Origin: Parafilimonas terrae
GTDB taxonomy: Bacteria > Bacteroidota > Bacteroidia > Chitinophagales > Chitinophagaceae
Assembly (NCBI RefSeq): GCF_900115755.1
Contig: NZ_FOXQ01000001.1
Span: 992,001-1,056,000, forward strand
Length of the DNA stretch: 64,000 nucleotides
Direction: 5' to 3'
This document shows positions 62,062 to 64,000 of this stretch, piece by piece. The position numbers and the translations under genes were made by a program. The notes below the pieces were generated by a model. That model was not told the DNA's origin. It saw only the letters and a program-made list of their open reading frames with translations, and did no database searches. How positions within the stretch are numbered: the stretch's first letter is position 1; the number at the start of each line of letters is the position of its first letter.

Positions 62062-63033
62062 TTATTGCGACCATTGGGTAGGTTCCCTGTCCCAACGGTG
62101 ACTTTTCAATTCTTGTAATAAGTTTTCGGTTAAGCCCTTGCCATCGCCTGCCTGCATATTGGCCATAACATTCTTTAGTTTGCGCATTCCCGGGATGGTT
62201 GTGGAAACATCGGGGTTACTTAAAATAAAACGCAGCGCCATTTCGGGCATAGTCATTCCACCGGGGATCAAAGGCCGCAAAGCTTCCGCATGATCAACGC
62301 TTGAACTAAGGTTTTCAGGAACAAAATAGGTGGAACGCCAGTCTTCCCCGGGAAAAACGGTTTCTTTGGTGAGCGTGCCGGTGAGGGTTCCCTCATCAAA
62401 AGGCACGCGGGCAATTACGCCAATATCCATTTTGCGGCAAAGCGGGAAAAGATTGTCTTCAGGCGCCTGGTCAAAAATGTTATAGATCACCTGCACCGCA
62501 TCTATAAGGCCTGTATGCAGGGTTTTCAGGCTATTATCGGGTTCCCAGCGGTTTATGCTTATGCCCCAGGCCCGCACTTTACCCTGTTGCGTTAATTTAA
62601 TAATCGTATCCTGCCATTCATCCTCATCGGCCCAGCCATCTTCCCACACATGAAACTGCTGCAGGTCTATGGTTTCCACGCCGAGGTTTTTAAGGCTCTT
62701 TTCCGTGTATTCAATTATGTAATCAGAAGGAAAAACATCTTTTAACAGGAATTCTCTTTTAGAAGGCCACTTGCGGTTTTTGGGCGGGATCTTGGTGGCA
62801 ACGTACAATCTCTTGCCTGCATGCCTTTTTAAAACAGCATTCAATATTTGTTCGCTTAAACCATCGCCATAAGCCCAGGCAGTATCGAAAAAATTACAGC
62901 CCATTTCAACCGATTTGTCAAGAGCGCGGTTTACTTCTTCGCTCTCAGAGCCCGTCCAGCCTGCCATGCCCCACATGCCATATCCAATTTCGCTAACCTG
63001 CCAGCCGGTGCGCCCAAATTTTCTGTATTGCAT
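62062..63033 (-). CDS. Aldo/keto reductase
   Basis: The 323-residue NADPH-dependent barrel has the tetrad as D in FFDTAWAYGDG with Y of AYG, K in VATKIPP and H in QQFHVWEDGW. The phosphate-binding end is LSNPDVSTTIPGMRKLKNV. The wording resembles the YghZ/AKR-like Bacteroidota group acting on small aldehydes; the substrate is unknown. It is probably monocistronic, with its own terminator. Confidence 0.9.
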   Translation of the reverse strand: MQYRKFGRTGWQVSEIGYGMWGMAGWTGSESEEVNRALDKSVEMGCNFFDTAWAYGDGLSEQILNAVLKRHAGKRLYVATKIPPKNRKWPSKREFLLKDVFPSDYIIEYTEKSLKNLGVETIDLQQFHVWEDGWADEDEWQDTIIKLTQQGKVRAWGISINRWEPDNSLKTLHTGLIDAVQVIYNIFDQAPEDNLFPLCRKMDIGVIARVPFDEGTLTGTLTKETVFPGEDWRSTYFVPENLSSSVDHAEALRPLIPGGMTMPEMALRFILSNPDVSTTIPGMRKLKNVMANMQAGDGKGLTENLLQELKSHRWDREPTQWSQ

Positions 63034-63078
63034 TGTAGTGTTTTAAGGTTTAAAGATAAAAACCTGCGCCCATGCAAA

Positions 63079-63555
63079 CTAAATTTGTTTGGTGGGGTTT
63101 TTATCTGCGTGCCGCACCCATTTTGACAATACTGTTGTGTTATACATTAGCTGAAGCACGCCATCTTCAATTTGATAACGGTTTGTTTTAAGCAGGTTTT
63201 CCATAAAAGCCTCTTCGTTATAGCCGGGGCAGGTTTTTTTGGTGGAGATTAGCTTTTCATTAAACTGAAGGGCATCCTGCGAAAGCAAAAAGGCGCCGCT
63301 CATATTGTTGCAGCCGGTGTTACCGGTAAACCTGCCGTTTTTAATATTGAAAACAATGAAAGGAATTTTGCCGGCAGCGGTATCAGAGCTCAGCACAGGC
63401 ATTAATTCCCATTTTCCGCTGAGGGTTGCCGTATCGCTTTCATGAAAGGCGGCTGCAATTTTTGCGCTGCCTGTTTTTTGCGGCATATTGATGTGTGCAT
63501 TCGCCTGGCCGTTTATGAGCAGCAGGGCAAGGCTTGCAAATAATAAATGTTTCAT
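63079..63555 (-). CDS. Exported META-domain protein
   Basis: A signal peptide (MKHLLFASLALLLINGQANA) precedes a META (HslJ-type) domain: LSGKWELMPV, then FNIKNGRFTGNTGCNNMSG and LLKTNRYQIEDGVLQLM. The conserved cysteines in GCNN and KTCPG may form a disulfide. HslJ in E. coli is a heat-inducible outer-membrane-associated protein tied to novobiocin tolerance; the function here is unknown. Length 158 residues. Confidence 0.83.
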   Translation of the reverse strand: MKHLLFASLALLLINGQANAHINMPQKTGSAKIAAAFHESDTATLSGKWELMPVLSSDTAAGKIPFIVFNIKNGRFTGNTGCNNMSGAFLLSQDALQFNEKLISTKKTCPGYNEEAFMENLLKTNRYQIEDGVLQLMYNTTVLSKWVRHADKNPTKQI

Positions 63556-63894
63556 TCGTATAAGTTTGTTTTTTCAATGGCCTCATGTAACCTTGCTGTT
63601 ACATTCCCTATGTGAGAAGAATTAACATGCCCGGTTTCATGCCTAAAACGAATCAATTTTTAAGCCACGCCAGCCACGTTAAGCTTTATGTTTGATAAAG
63701 AAATCAGGGTTAAAAATTATTTCGGGATGCAAATGCTTATGCCCTTGCCAAAACCAGATTTATTTTGCGTTATTTTAACCGGGTGTGTGGATTGATTTCA
63801 TTTATTTTTGTCCGCACTTTAAAAATTAACAAAGCATAAAGCGGGAAATAACTGATTATAACCAGGATTTCTGCAACCAGCAAACTCAAATATT
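63556..63894. other. 339-base intergenic region with one promoter element
   Basis: No gene is supported. TATTTTTG at 63803-63810 is an exact -7 element pointing right and would give a leader of about 80 bases to the truncated gene at 63895. The rest shows no repeat or hairpin of note. Confidence 0.45.
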
Positions 63895-64000
63895 ATGAAC
63901 CAGATGAAAAAGTTTTTCCTGCTATTCTTTTCAATAGCTGCTTTTGTTGCTGCCAAAGCACAGGTTAATACTGATACTTCAGCCCTGTCCCGCATTATGT
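63895..64000 (+). CDS. 5' end of an exported protein, cut by the window edge
   Basis: Only 35 codons are visible. MNQMKKFFLLFFSIAAFVAA followed by KAQVNTD is a clear signal peptide with cleavage before or after AQ. A second ATG three codons in (63904) is equally possible. The mature part is too short to identify. Confidence 0.7.
   Translation, partial: MNQMKKFFLLFFSIAAFVAAKAQVNTDTSALSRIM

Overview
The window looks like a Bacteroidota chromosome, most likely from the Chitinophagaceae. The evidence is the GNAT-argG-argC-argD-argF'-argB-argE-argH order with an ArgF' transcarbamylase, a type IX secretion sorting domain, a GldJ-like lipoprotein, a CcoNO fusion in a cbb3 oxidase cluster, a class II GGGP synthase, and many promoters matching TTG-N19/20-TAnnTTTG. 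I see no rRNA, tRNA, CRISPR array, insertion sequence or prophage.

Layout. 0.28-9.75 kb (+): a complete arginine operon from acylglutamate formation to argininosuccinate lyase. A cupin gene and a four-helix-bundle (IVP-type) gene are lodged in it, and short dispersed repeats sit in its gaps. 9.75-16 kb (mostly -): dienelactone hydrolase, a hypothetical protein, rhomboid protease, Cu/Zn superoxide dismutase, sterol-desaturase-type hydroxylase, periplasmic thioredoxin-TPR protein and a CCG-domain Fe-S protein. 16-24.6 kb: ATP-grasp protein, LysE transporter, TPR membrane protein, secreted VOC protein, SixA phosphatase, Dxs, a LytS/LytTR two-component pair and GGGP synthase. 25-31 kb (+): B12-dependent ribonucleotide reductase and a TPR histidine kinase with a NarL-type regulator. 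31-37.7 kb (+): a type IX-secreted tail-fibre-like protein, a lipoprotein, pyruvate dehydrogenase E1 beta and a TonB-dependent receptor.

37.7-43.4 kb (-): GldJ, alpha/beta hydrolase, TyrS, a GNAT and a FGGY (gluconate-type) kinase. 43.6-46.1 kb (+): a GMC dehydrogenase with a Tat-signal partner subunit. 46.4-49.8 kb (+): yceD-rpmF-plsX and a metallo-beta-lactamase/rhodanese protein. 49.8-58.8 kb (-): a cbb3 oxidase cluster, ccoI then ccoS-ccoNO-ccoQ-ccoP-ccoG-ccoH-SafE, including a 52-residue CcoS. 58.9-61.5 kb (+): Crp/Fnr regulator, TSUP transporter and a split YeeE/YedE pair, which look like a sulfur transport module. 61.5-62.0 kb: a strictly 21-bp-periodic repeat tract. The window ends with an aldo/keto reductase, a META-domain protein and the 5' end of a secreted protein.

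The points most worth following up are these. The transcarbamylase has valine at the residue that separates acetyl- from succinylornithine enzymes. The four-helix-bundle gene is bounded by 26-bp inverted repeats inside the arginine operon. About 16 repeat units keep an exact 21-bp register. An S74 self-cleavage domain lies upstream of a T9SS sorting domain. Several promoters predict leaderless mRNAs.
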